Shown here in pieces: positions 43,741 through 51,589 of a DNA stretch of 64,000 bases. Position 1 is the stretch's first letter, and each line of letters starts with the position of its first letter. The notes under the pieces are model-generated. The model was not told the DNA's origin, did not search any database, and worked only from the letters and a program-made list of their open reading frames with translations. A program made the position numbers and the translations under genes. The stretch comes from Teichococcus wenyumeiae (GTDB lineage Bacteria > Pseudomonadota > Alphaproteobacteria > Acetobacterales > Acetobacteraceae), in the NCBI RefSeq assembly GCF_003696345.1, contig NZ_RFLX01000004.1, positions 1 through 64,000 on the forward strand, in the 5' to 3' direction.

Positions 43741-45053
43741 GACGGGATCTCCGGCACCTCGGCCAGATATGCGAGCACCGAGCGCGCCAGGGCTTCGACA
43801 TCCTCGACGGTGGTGAATTCATCCGGGCCATGCGGCGTGCAGGCCGCGCGGCGCAGGCCGCCCAGCAGCAGTTCCTGCACCCCCGCCTGCTGCACGAAGC
43901 CCAGGGGCGAACCCTCCCGGCTGCCGATGCGTCGGAATTTGGCGGCAGGGTAGCCGAAGCCCCAGCTCAGCGCCTGCGTCCAGCGGGGCCAGTTCGGCCC
44001 CTGGTCAGGGTCCTGGACCGGGGCGCAGTGGCCGGACAGCGACGTCTTGACATTGAGATGGCTGGCTTCGGCGCATCCTTCGTGAATGGCGGCCTGCAAC
44101 TCGTCCAGCACGGCGTCGAAGTCTTCCCGCGCTGTGTAGCTGCGATGCAGCAGGAGGCGGCAGTGGGTTGGCCAATCCGTCTCCGGCGTGCCGCCATGGA
44201 TGCTGGAGACGGAAAGCGCCGCCCGAAGATCCTCCTGCTCACTTTCGGAGGCGCCGGCTTCGATCTCTTCCTTCAGGCGCATCAGCCGCGCCATCAGCGG
44301 AGCCATGGCCTCGACCGGGTTCGCCACCGAGGTGGGGTCAGGCGGCTCCGGCCCTTCGAGAGAGACCGACAGGTGGATGCTGCCCAGGCTGCCGGACCAG
44401 ATGCGCGGCGTAGCCGGCCCGTCCAGGCACATGACATGGCCTTCGAGGAGCCCTTCCGACGCCATGCGGCGCAGCCCCGGGTGATGGCCGTCACTACGGT
44501 CAGCACAAAAGACCAGGACCGGATCGTATCCAAGCCCGAGCCCTACCGCATCGGCGGCCCGCAACGCGGCCCAGACGGCGGCGATGGCGCCCTTCATCTC
44601 GGTCGTGCCGCGCCCGTATAGGCGGCTGCTCTGCCGCGTCAGCGCAAAGGGCGGACGCGTCCAGCCCTCGCCTGCCGGCAAGCTGTTCATGCGGAAATAG
44701 ATGGTACAGACCCGGCGCCCGGTGCGCCGGGCGGCTACCATGCCGATGTCGGCCCCGCTGCGGGCGGAAGTGCCCCGTTCCCCCGCCGGCGCGGACAGCC
44801 TGCGGAAGCTGAAGCCCAGTGGGGTGAACATGTCCCGCAACACATCGGTATAGTCACCGAAGCAGGAGCTTGGCTGGCCGGAGCAGTCGATATTGACCAG
44901 CCGCGCCAGCCCGTCGATCCACCCGGTAGCCCCCAGCAAGGGCGCAGCCAGGGACAGCCGGTCAAGATCGGCGTGGTCATAGAGTGAGTGACCGGCCAGG
45001 AACTCGCCGTCGGTCACCGCTCCCGCATCCCCTTCCGCTAATCTGCCAATCAC
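43734..45053 (-). CDS. M20-like protein with a degenerate metal site, probably not a peptidase
   Basis: A 439-residue protein with the M20/ArgE fold order but altered catalytic residues. Where active enzymes read HxDVVPAGEGW, it reads YFRMNSLPAGEGW: the histidine and aspartate ligands are Arg121 and Asn123. The bridging aspartate of GRGxxDMKG is glutamate (GRGTTEMKG, Glu152). The TxDEE segment holding the catalytic glutamate reads CADRSDGHHPG. The flanking sequence (WTRPPFALTRQSSRLYGRGT) is well conserved, so the loss is specific to the active site. The lid domain is present. It may bind a substrate or regulate a true M20 enzyme such as the one at 40043. GTG start at 45053. The next 180 bp up to the helicase gene hold no gene. 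Confidence 0.82.
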   Translation of the reverse strand: MIGRLAEGDAGAVTDGEFLAGHSLYDHADLDRLSLAAPLLGATGWIDGLARLVNIDCSGQPSSCFGDYTDVLRDMFTPLGFSFRRLSAPAGERGTSARSGADIGMVAARRTGRRVCTIYFRMNSLPAGEGWTRPPFALTRQSSRLYGRGTTEMKGAIAAVWAALRAADAVGLGLGYDPVLVFCADRSDGHHPGLRRMASEGLLEGHVMCLDGPATPRIWSGSLGSIHLSVSLEGPEPPDPTSVANPVEAMAPLMARLMRLKEEIEAGASESEQEDLRAALSVSSIHGGTPETDWPTHCRLLLHRSYTAREDFDAVLDELQAAIHEGCAEASHLNVKTSLSGHCAPVQDPDQGPNWPRWTQALSWGFGYPAAKFRRIGSREGSPLGFVQQAGVQELLLGGLRRAACTPHGPDEFTTVEDVEALARSVLAYLAEVPEIPSY

Positions 45054-45234
45054 CCGACCCCGCCCTGACCCATTTCAGCCTGGGCCATACCGTCTTCAAC
45101 CGGTTTAGCGGCTTCAACGGAAGGTACGGACCCTCCTTGGCGTGAAGCACGGGCTTTTGAAGGTAAGCAGGGCTGCCTGAGTCATCGCTTTGACAAGCTC
45201 AGGCTAGCACGGGGGTGTCCGGCGTCCAGTATTT

Positions 45235-46890
45235 CTACCTGCGGTAGCGGCTTTCGGAACGGCGGCCGGGCTCCTCGGCGGCGCCGGGGGGCAGCGGCTC
45301 GACACGGATATGCGGCTCAGCCGGGTCCGGCTTGCGGGCCGCGGCAGCAAAGCGCGCGGCGGCATGGCCGGCCACCTCGAAGCGGGTTTCCCGCCCCAGG
45401 ATGCGGATGCGGCCGATCTCATCGCGAGCCACATGGCCGCGGCGGCACAGGAACGGCAGGATCCAGCGCGGGTCCGCCTTGCCGTCACGGCCGACGTTCA
45501 GGCGGAACCAGGCCCCCTCGCCCGCGGAAGCGGTGCGCGGCGTACGCGTCGGACGGCGGTCCTCGACCACCGACACCGAGCTGAGTTCCTCGGCAGCCGG
45601 CAGCGGTGCCCGCAGCACACGCAGCAGCGCGGCGGCCAGGGCTTCCGGGTTGCTCTGGGCCAGCAGCGCGCGGGCGGCATCCAGTTCCTCGACCGTCGGC
45701 TCCTCGGCGGCCAGGGTCGTGGCCTCGGCCGTCAGGCGCTCGGTGTCCTGGGCACGGATGGACTCGGCGCTAGGCGCCTCACCCCAGCTGGCCTGCAGGC
45801 GCGCGGCGCTCAGCAGGCGCTCGGCGAAGCGGCGGCGGCTGGGCGGCACCACCAGGACGCTGACACCCTTGCGGCCAGCGCGGCCGGTGCGGCCACTGCG
45901 GTGCAGCAGCGTCTCCGGCTCCTTCGGCAGCTCGGCATGGATGACCAGGTTGAGGTCCGGCAGGTCGATGCCGCGCGCGGCCACGTCGGTCGCGACGCAG
46001 ACCCGGGCCTTGCCATCGCGAAGCCCTTGCAGCGCCCGGCTGCGCTCGGCCTGCGTCAGCTCGCCCGAAAGCGCCACGGCCAGGAAGCCGCGCTCGGTCA
46101 GGTTGGCATGCAGCCGGGCCACGGCGGCGCGGGTGGAGCAGAAGACGATGGCGCGCGGCGAATCGGAGGCACGCAGCAGGTTGACCACCGCGCGCTCCAT
46201 GTCATGCGGCGCCACCACGGCGACGCGGTACTCGATGTCGCCATGCTGGCCGCCTTCCTGGGCGGCAGCGATGCGCAGGGCATCGTTCTGGTAGTTCTCG
46301 GCCAGGGTGGCGATGGCGCGCGGCACCGTCGCCGAGAAGAGCAGCGTCCGGCGCCCTTCTGGCGCGGCGTCCAGGATCGCCTCCAGCTCCTCACGGAAGC
46401 CGAGGTCGAGCATCTCGTCCGCCTCGTCCAGCACCACGGCCTTCAGAGTGTCAGGGACGAGGTTGCCACGCTCCAGGTGGTCGCGCAGGCGGCCCGGGGT
46501 GCCGACAACGATATGGGCACCCTGGGACAGGGCGCGGCGCTCGGCGATCGGGTCCATGCCGCCGACACAGCTCACCACGCGGCCGCCGGCCGGGGCGTAG
46601 AGCCAGGCCAACTCGTTCTTCACCTGCAAGGCGAGTTCGCGCGTCGGCGCTACCACCAGCGCCAGCGGGGTGCGGGCCTGTGGCATGCGGTCCTCGCCGC
46701 CCATCAGGTCAGGGGCAATGGCCAGGCCAAAGGCAACGGTCTTGCCGGAGCCGGTCTGGGCGGAGACCAGGAGGTCCCGCCCTTCGGTCTCGGGCTCCAG
46801 AACAGCGGCCTGCACAGAGGTTGGCTCGGCGTAGCCGCGCTCTTGGAGAGCGCGCAGAAGCACGGCGGGCAGGGAATCGGAAAACGGCAT
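45235..46890 (-). CDS. DEAD-box ATP-dependent RNA helicase with DbpA-like RNA-binding domain
   Basis: The 551-residue helicase has motifs in order: Q motif YAEPTSVQAAVL, Walker A AQTGSGKT, PTRELALQV, TPGRLRDHL, VVLDEADEMLD, SATVPRAIA, then domain 2 with IVFCSTRAAVARLH, VATDVAARGIDLP and HRSGRTGRAGRKG. A helical spacer follows. Near residue 460 comes WFRLNVGRDGKADPRWILPF with LCRRGHVARDEIGRIRIL, a DbpA-type domain; such domains in CsdA/DbpA bind rRNA during ribosome assembly and cold adaptation. The tail is basic (EEPGRRSESRYRR). The start at 46890 is MPFSDSLPAVLLRALQERGY. Confidence 0.95.
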   Translation of the reverse strand: MPFSDSLPAVLLRALQERGYAEPTSVQAAVLEPETEGRDLLVSAQTGSGKTVAFGLAIAPDLMGGEDRMPQARTPLALVVAPTRELALQVKNELAWLYAPAGGRVVSCVGGMDPIAERRALSQGAHIVVGTPGRLRDHLERGNLVPDTLKAVVLDEADEMLDLGFREELEAILDAAPEGRRTLLFSATVPRAIATLAENYQNDALRIAAAQEGGQHGDIEYRVAVVAPHDMERAVVNLLRASDSPRAIVFCSTRAAVARLHANLTERGFLAVALSGELTQAERSRALQGLRDGKARVCVATDVAARGIDLPDLNLVIHAELPKEPETLLHRSGRTGRAGRKGVSVLVVPPSRRRFAERLLSAARLQASWGEAPSAESIRAQDTERLTAEATTLAAEEPTVEELDAARALLAQSNPEALAAALLRVLRAPLPAAEELSSVSVVEDRRPTRTPRTASAGEGAWFRLNVGRDGKADPRWILPFLCRRGHVARDEIGRIRILGRETRFEVAGHAAARFAAAARKPDPAEPHIRVEPLPPGAAEEPGRRSESRYRR

Positions 46891-47070
46891 AGGGTATGGA
46901 AAATCCGGCAGCAGGGCGTGATGAAAAAGGCAGCAATGGCCGCGGCAGGAGCGGTGCCATCTGCACGTCAGCGCCTGCGATCTGGCTTGTTCTACATGGG
47001 ATTGCAGAAATTTGCATCGTCAGCATGCATATAGGGAGGGAGGCATTCCCCCAACGCATAGGTAAGGTCC

Positions 47071-47088
47071 CTGCAAGCATGCTTGCAG
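47071..47088 (+). promoter_or_regulatory. 18-bp perfect palindrome, operator candidate
   Basis: CTGCAAGCATGCTTGCAG equals its own reverse complement over all 18 bases. It lies about 50 bp before the riboswitch, and its right half TTGCAG could serve as a -35 element. No clear -10 at normal spacing follows, so the promoter itself is not defined. Confidence 0.5.
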
Positions 47089-47135
47089 CCGCGTCATGCA
47101 GGCGTCATTGTAGATAACGGAAATGCACGCCATTT

Positions 47136-47190
47136 CCCGCGGAATTTGACGCATGCAGCTTGCGCCGCGACACCAACCGCTAAAGCGCCA
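47136..47190 (+). ncRNA. SAM-II riboswitch candidate upstream of metN
   Basis: The stretch matches the SAM-II pattern as I know it. Stem P1 is CGCGG (47138-47142) / CCGCG (47165-47169). The conserved AUUUG follows the 5' strand (AATTTG, 47143-47148) and CUUGC precedes the 3' strand (47159-47163). CGCUAAA (47178-47184) lies after an 8-nt linker. SAM-II elements occur in alphaproteobacteria before methionine genes, and here metN-metI-metQ follow. Deviation: the linker ACACCAAC is less A-rich than usual. SAM binding would be expected to lower metN translation. Confidence 0.65.
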
Positions 47191-47281
47191 GGACGCCTGA
47201 ACGATGACGATGTGCTGCCCCCGTCGGACCTGAGCGCCGACTGACCGCCCCCGGGCCGGGCCGCCATACTGCGTCCGCTCC

Positions 47282-47328
47282 CCGGATCGTTCCGCCTTTC
47301 GCCGAGCATGCCTCGGCCCGCCATCCGG
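47282..47328 (+). promoter_or_regulatory. Two-stem hairpin covering the metN ribosome site (possible expression platform)
   Basis: Outer stem CCGGAT (47282-47287) / ATCCGG (47323-47328) encloses an inner stem GCCGAG (47301-47306) / CTCGGC (47312-47317). The outer 3' strand ends at GGAA, 6 bp before the metN ATG, so it could hide the ribosome site. Confidence 0.35.
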
Positions 47329-47335
47329 AATTGCC

Positions 47336-48418
47336 ATGTCCGTATCCTCGCCCGGGCCAGCGCCCGCGCAGTCCTCCCCCGCCATCCAGTTGCGCGGGTT
47401 GCTCCGCCATTTCCACAACCGCGCCGGCGCCGTCACCAAAGCACTGGACGGCGTGTCGCTGGAGGTCGCCCAGGGCGAGATCTTCGGCATCGTCGGCCGG
47501 TCGGGCGCCGGCAAATCCACGCTCATCCGCTGCGTGAATCTGCTGGAACGCCCGACGCAGGGCGAGGTGCGGGTGCTGGGCGAGGACCTGATGCTGCTGG
47601 ATGACGCGGCGCTGCGGCAGCGCCGGCGCGGCATCGGCATGGTGTTCCAGCACTTCAACCTGCTCTCCTCCCGCACCGTGGCGGAGAACGTGGCCTTTCC
47701 GCTGGAAGTGGCCGGCGTGCCGAAGGCGGAGCGCACGGCTCGGGTGGCCGAGGTGCTGGGGCTGGTGGGGCTGGCGCAGAAGGCGGAGAATTATCCGGCC
47801 CAGCTCTCAGGCGGCCAGAAGCAGCGTGTTGGCATCGCCCGCGCACTGGCGCCGCGCCCGCGTATCCTGCTGTGCGACGAAGCCACCAGCGCGCTGGACC
47901 CCGAGACCACCCATGACATCCTGGGCCTGATCCGCCAGTTGCGGGACAAGCTGGACCTGACGGTGCTGCTCATCACCCATGAGATGGCCGTGGTGAAGGA
48001 AATCTGCGACCGCGTCGCCGTGATGGAAGCGGGCCAGGTGCTGGAGCAGGGCCGCGTCTTCGACGTCTTCACCCGCCCGACGCACCCCACCACCCGCAGC
48101 TTCATCGCCGGCACCATCGGCCATTCGGTGCCGACGGGCACGGTGGCACGGCTGCCGGCGCCCCGGCCGGGCGAGGAGAAGCGGCTGCTGCAGGTGCTTT
48201 TCGCCGGCCCCAACAGCACACGTGCGGTGATTTCCGAGGCCTCGCGCCGCTACGGCATTGACCTCGACATCATCTCCGGCCGCATCGACGAGATTGCGGG
48301 CGAGCCTTTCGGCCTGATGGCCCTGGCCGCCTATGGCCCCAGCACGGCGCTGGATGAAGCCGTGGCCTGGTTCGAGGAACTCGGCCTTGTTGTGACCCCG
48401 CTGGCGGAAGTGATCTGA
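47336..48418 (+). CDS. metN: Methionine ABC transporter ATP-binding protein MetN
   Basis: A 360-residue ATPase of the methionine importer. Walker A GRSGAGKST, signature LSGGQKQRVGIARAL, Walker B ILLCDEATSALDPETT, switch LITHEMAVVKEI. A C-terminal NIL domain (about residues 280-360, LLQVLFAGPNSTRAVISEAS ... YGIDLDIISGRIDEIAG) binds methionine and gives trans-inhibition in characterised MetN proteins. The first 20 residues are a variable, Pro/Ser-rich extension. Directly upstream lie the riboswitch and hairpin, so expression is likely SAM-controlled. metI begins 3 bp after its stop. Confidence 0.95.
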   Translation: MSVSSPGPAPAQSSPAIQLRGLLRHFHNRAGAVTKALDGVSLEVAQGEIFGIVGRSGAGKSTLIRCVNLLERPTQGEVRVLGEDLMLLDDAALRQRRRGIGMVFQHFNLLSSRTVAENVAFPLEVAGVPKAERTARVAEVLGLVGLAQKAENYPAQLSGGQKQRVGIARALAPRPRILLCDEATSALDPETTHDILGLIRQLRDKLDLTVLLITHEMAVVKEICDRVAVMEAGQVLEQGRVFDVFTRPTHPTTRSFIAGTIGHSVPTGTVARLPAPRPGEEKRLLQVLFAGPNSTRAVISEASRRYGIDLDIISGRIDEIAGEPFGLMALAAYGPSTALDEAVAWFEELGLVVTPLAEVI

Positions 48419-48420
48419 CC

Positions 48421-49086
48421 ATGATCCCCTGGCTGACCCCGACCCTGCAGGACCTCTTCATCGAGGCTGCCTGGGAAACCCTGATGATGGTGGGCGGCGC
48501 AGCGGCGATCGCCGTGGTCATCGGCCTGCCGCTGGCGCTGGTGCTGCATGCAACCGCGCGTGGCGGGCTGGCGCAGAACGGCTTCATCAACCGCCCGGTC
48601 GGGCTGCTGATCAATGCCGTGCGCTCCACCCCCTTCATTATCCTGATGGTGGCCATCGTGCCCTTCACCCGGCTGGTGGCCGGCACCTCCATCGGCACCA
48701 CGGCGGCCATCGTGCCGCTGGCGCTGGCGGCCACCGCCTTCATCACCCGCCTCTTCGAGAGCGCCTTCAGCGAAGTGGACCGCGGCGTGGTGGAAGCGGC
48801 CCGCGCGATGGGCGCCACGCGCATGCAGATTCTCTGGAAGGTGCTGGTGCCGGAAGCCATGCCGGGCCTGATCGCCTCCGTCACCGTTACGCTGGTCAGC
48901 CTGGTGGGCTTCTCCGCCATGGCCGGCGCGGTGGGTGGCGGCGGGCTCGGCGATCTCGGCATCCGCTTCGGCTACCAGCGCTTCATGCCAGAGGTCATGG
49001 CCAGCGTGGTGCTGATCCTCATCCTCTTCGTGCAGGGCCTGCAATCCCTGGGCGACTGGCTGGTGCGCCGCGTCCGGCGCCGCTGA
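48421..49086 (+). CDS. metI: Methionine ABC transporter permease MetI
   Basis: The 221-residue permease has five membrane segments, starting ETLMMVGGAAAIAVVIGLPL. The block NRPVGLLINAVRSTPFIILM is characteristic of MetI, followed by the EAA coupling loop EAARAMGATRMQILWKVLVP and GFSAMAGAVGGGGLGDLGI. It ends FVQGLQSLGDWLVRRVRRR. Works as a dimer with two MetN subunits in the inner membrane. Confidence 0.95.
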   Translation: MIPWLTPTLQDLFIEAAWETLMMVGGAAAIAVVIGLPLALVLHATARGGLAQNGFINRPVGLLINAVRSTPFIILMVAIVPFTRLVAGTSIGTTAAIVPLALAATAFITRLFESAFSEVDRGVVEAARAMGATRMQILWKVLVPEAMPGLIASVTVTLVSLVGFSAMAGAVGGGGLGDLGIRFGYQRFMPEVMASVVLILILFVQGLQSLGDWLVRRVRRR

Positions 49087-49116
49087 ACAAGAACAAACAA
49101 GAGCACGGGAATCGCT

Positions 49117-49932
49117 ATGACACCGTTCAACCGTCGCACCCTGCTGGGCGCGGGACTGGCCCTGCCCTTCGCTTCCACCGCCTTCGCGCAGGGTGCCGAG
49201 ATCGGCACCGCCGCGCGCCCGCTGCGCATCGGCGCGACCGCCGGTCCGCACAGCCAGGTGATGGAGAAGGTACAGGAGATCGCCGCCCGCGATGGGCTGG
49301 TGATCCGCATCGTCCCCTTCACGGATTACATCACGCCGAACGCGGCGCTGGCGGATGGCGACCTGGACGCCAATTCCTACCAGCACCAGCCCTTCCTGGA
49401 GCAGGCGGTGCGCGACCGTAAGCTGCCGCTGGTGGCCGTGGGCAAGACGCTGGTCTTCCCGATGGGTGTTTATTCCCGCCGGCACAAGAAGCTCGCGGAC
49501 GTGCCGAATGGCGGCCGCATCGCCATTCCCAACGACCCGACCAATGGCGGCCGCGCGCTGGTGCTGCTGGCGGCCCATGGCGCCTTCAAGCTGCGGGACG
49601 GCGCCGACTTCCGCGCCACGGTGGCGGATGTGACGGAGAACCCGAAGCGCCTGCGCATCGTGGAACTGGAAGCCGCGCAGATCCCGCGTGCGCTGGAGGA
49701 GGTGGAGGCCGCGGCCATCAACACCAACTTCGCCATTCCCGCCGGGCTGAACCCGGTCCGCGACGCCATCGCCCTCGAGAGCGCCGACAGCCCCTATGCC
49801 AACCTCATCGCCGTGAAGCGCGGCAACGAGGACACACCCTGGGTGAAGAAGCTTCTGGCCGCCTACCAGAGCGACGAGATCAAGGACTTCGTGAAGACCA
49901 CCTTCCAGGGCTCGGTCGCCCCGGCCTTCTGA
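49117..49932 (+). CDS. metQ: Methionine-binding protein MetQ, copy 1
   Basis: The 271-residue NlpA/MetQ-family binding protein starts MTPFNRRTLLGAGLALPFAS, a twin-arginine-like signal with cleavage after AFAQ. It has no lipobox cysteine, unlike E. coli MetQ. Ligand-site blocks: VPFTDYITPNAALADGDLDA with NSYQHQPFLEQAV, then GGRIAIPNDPTNGGRALVLL and AAAINTNFAIPAGLNP. First of three consecutive metQ genes, 30 bp after metI. Confidence 0.93.
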   Translation: MTPFNRRTLLGAGLALPFASTAFAQGAEIGTAARPLRIGATAGPHSQVMEKVQEIAARDGLVIRIVPFTDYITPNAALADGDLDANSYQHQPFLEQAVRDRKLPLVAVGKTLVFPMGVYSRRHKKLADVPNGGRIAIPNDPTNGGRALVLLAAHGAFKLRDGADFRATVADVTENPKRLRIVELEAAQIPRALEEVEAAAINTNFAIPAGLNPVRDAIALESADSPYANLIAVKRGNEDTPWVKKLLAAYQSDEIKDFVKTTFQGSVAPAF

Positions 49933-49952
49933 GACGTAGAGGAACAGTCACC

Positions 49953-50765
49953 ATGATCACCAGACGCTCCCTGATCCTGGCCGGCGGCGCCATGCTGTTG
50001 CTGCCTACCGCCCTGCATGCCCAGGGTGCCGAGATCGGCACCGCCGCCCGCCCGCTGAAGATCGGCGTCACCGCCGGCCCGCATGGCCAGGTGATGGAGA
50101 AGGTGCGCGACATTGCCGCCCGTGACGGGCTGGTGATCCGCATCATCGAGTTCAGTGACTACATCCAGCCGAACATGGCCCTGGCCTCGGGCGACCTGGA
50201 CGCAAATTCCTTCCAGACGCAGCCCTTCCTGGACCAGCAGGTGCGGGATCGTGGCCTGAAGCTGGTCTCGGTGGCCAAGACCCTGACCTTCCCGATGGGC
50301 ATCTACTCGAAGCGGCTCAAGTCCACGGACGCGCTGCCGCAGGGTGGCCGCATCGCCATCCCCAACGACCCGACCCAGGGCGGCCGCGGGCTGATGCTCT
50401 TTGCCCAGGCCGGCGTCATCAAGCTGCCGCCGAAGGCCGATGTGAGCGTGACGGTGGCCGACATCGTTGAGAACCCGAAGCGCCTGCGCATCATGGAACT
50501 GGAGGCGGCGCAGCTGCCCCGCGCGCTGGATGACGTGGACGCGGCGGCGATCAACACCAACTACGCCATCACCGCCGGCCTGCAGCCGACGCGCGATGCC
50601 ATCGCGATTGAAGGCGCCAACAGCCCGCATTCCAACCGCATCGTGGTGCGCCAGGGCGACGAGGAGAAGCCCTGGGTCAAGAAGCTCGTCAGCGCCTACC
50701 AGAACGATGAGGTGAAGGACTTCGTCGCGAAGACCTTCGCCGGTTCCGTCATCCCCGGCTTCTGA
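49953..50765 (+). CDS. metQ: Methionine-binding protein MetQ, copy 2
   Basis: 270 residues. The N-terminus MITRRSLILAGGAMLLLPTA is again RR-containing without a lipobox, cleavage near LHAQ. Blocks correspond to copy 1 but with changes: IEFSDYIQPNMALASGDLDA, NSFQTQPFLDQQV (His of the first copy's NSYQHQPF is Thr), GGRIAIPNDPTQGGRGLMLF, AAAINTNYAITAGLQP. These differences lie near the binding cleft, so its ligand preference may differ. It follows copy 1 by 20 bp. Confidence 0.93.
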   Translation: MITRRSLILAGGAMLLLPTALHAQGAEIGTAARPLKIGVTAGPHGQVMEKVRDIAARDGLVIRIIEFSDYIQPNMALASGDLDANSFQTQPFLDQQVRDRGLKLVSVAKTLTFPMGIYSKRLKSTDALPQGGRIAIPNDPTQGGRGLMLFAQAGVIKLPPKADVSVTVADIVENPKRLRIMELEAAQLPRALDDVDAAAINTNYAITAGLQPTRDAIAIEGANSPHSNRIVVRQGDEEKPWVKKLVSAYQNDEVKDFVAKTFAGSVIPGF

Positions 50766-50776
50766 GGAACGAGAAG

Positions 50777-51589
50777 ATGCAACGCCGTCCCTTCCTGCTG
50801 GCTGTGGCCGGCGGGCTCTTCCTTCCCGCCGCCCTGCGCGCGCAGGGCGCTGCGGAGATCGGCACCGCCGCGCGGCCGCTGCGCGTCGGCGTCACCAGCG
50901 GCGTGCATGCCCAGGTGCTGGAGCAGGTGCGCGACGTGCTGGCGCGCGAGAACTTCGTGGTGAAGATCACGGAGTTTGCCGATTTCATCCAGCCGAACGT
51001 GGCGCTGGCGGGTGGTGAGATCGACATCAACACCTACCAGCACCAGCCCTTCCTGGACGCGCAGAAGGCACAGCGCGGCTACGACTTCGTGCCGGTGGGC
51101 AAAACCGTGCTGACGGTGATGGGCGTGTTCAGCCGCAAGGTGAAGAACCTGGCGGACCTGCCGAACGGCGCCCGTGTCGCCATCCCGAACGACCCCACCA
51201 ATGGCGGCCGCGCGCTGCTGCTGCTGGCCAAGGCGGGCGTCTTCAAGCTGCGCGACGGCGCCGACTTCAAGGCCACAGTCGCGGATATCGCCGAGAACCC
51301 GAAGCGCATCCGCATCGTGGAGTTGGAGGCCGCCTCCATCGCCCGCAGCCTCGACGATGTCGATGCGGCGGCCATCACGGGCAATTACGCGGTGCCGGCC
51401 GGACTGAACCCGCTGAAGGACGGGCTGGCGGTTGAAGGCGCCGACAGCGCCTATACCGTGCTGGTCGTCACTCGCCGTGGCGACGAGAACAAGCCCTGGG
51501 CGCAGAAGCTGGCCCGCGCCTATGCCGACCCGGCCGTGAAGGCCTTCGTGGAGAAGACCTTCGGCGGCTCGGTGATCGTGGGTGCCTGA
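50777..51589 (+). CDS. metQ: Methionine-binding protein MetQ, copy 3
   Basis: 270 residues. The signal MQRRPFLLAVAGGLFLPAAL has RR and no lipobox, cleavage near LRAQ. The most diverged of the three: ITEFADFIQPNVALAGGEID with INTYQHQPFLDAQK, GARVAIPNDPTNGGRALLLL, AAAITGNYAVPAGLNP (the NTN of the others is TGN). It ends flush against the dadA stop on the other strand. All three keep IPNDPTxGGR, so all should bind a small amino acid. Confidence 0.93.
   Translation: MQRRPFLLAVAGGLFLPAALRAQGAAEIGTAARPLRVGVTSGVHAQVLEQVRDVLARENFVVKITEFADFIQPNVALAGGEIDINTYQHQPFLDAQKAQRGYDFVPVGKTVLTVMGVFSRKVKNLADLPNGARVAIPNDPTNGGRALLLLAKAGVFKLRDGADFKATVADIAENPKRIRIVELEAASIARSLDDVDAAAITGNYAVPAGLNPLKDGLAVEGADSAYTVLVVTRRGDENKPWAQKLARAYADPAVKAFVEKTFGGSVIVGA

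Larger units (their letters stand above)
46891..47335 (+). other. Long intergenic region between the helicase and metN
   Basis: These 445 bp hold no credible gene. They carry the helicase promoter region (left), an 18-bp palindrome (47071-47088), a candidate SAM-II riboswitch (47136-47190) and a two-stem hairpin just before metN (47282-47328). The part 47191-47281 shows nothing I can name. Confidence 0.6.

Noticed and set aside
43734-45053. The M20-like gene as a frameshifted pseudogene
   Set aside because: The frame is intact over 439 codons with normal codon use; only active-site residues differ, so a pseudoenzyme is the better reading.
47191-47281. Possible small gene between riboswitch and metN
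   Set aside because: No start codon with a ribosome site and no frame with normal GC bias at third positions is seen.
49117-51589. Triple metQ as an assembly duplication
   Set aside because: The three copies differ along their whole length, including signal peptides and cleft residues, so they are old paralogues.
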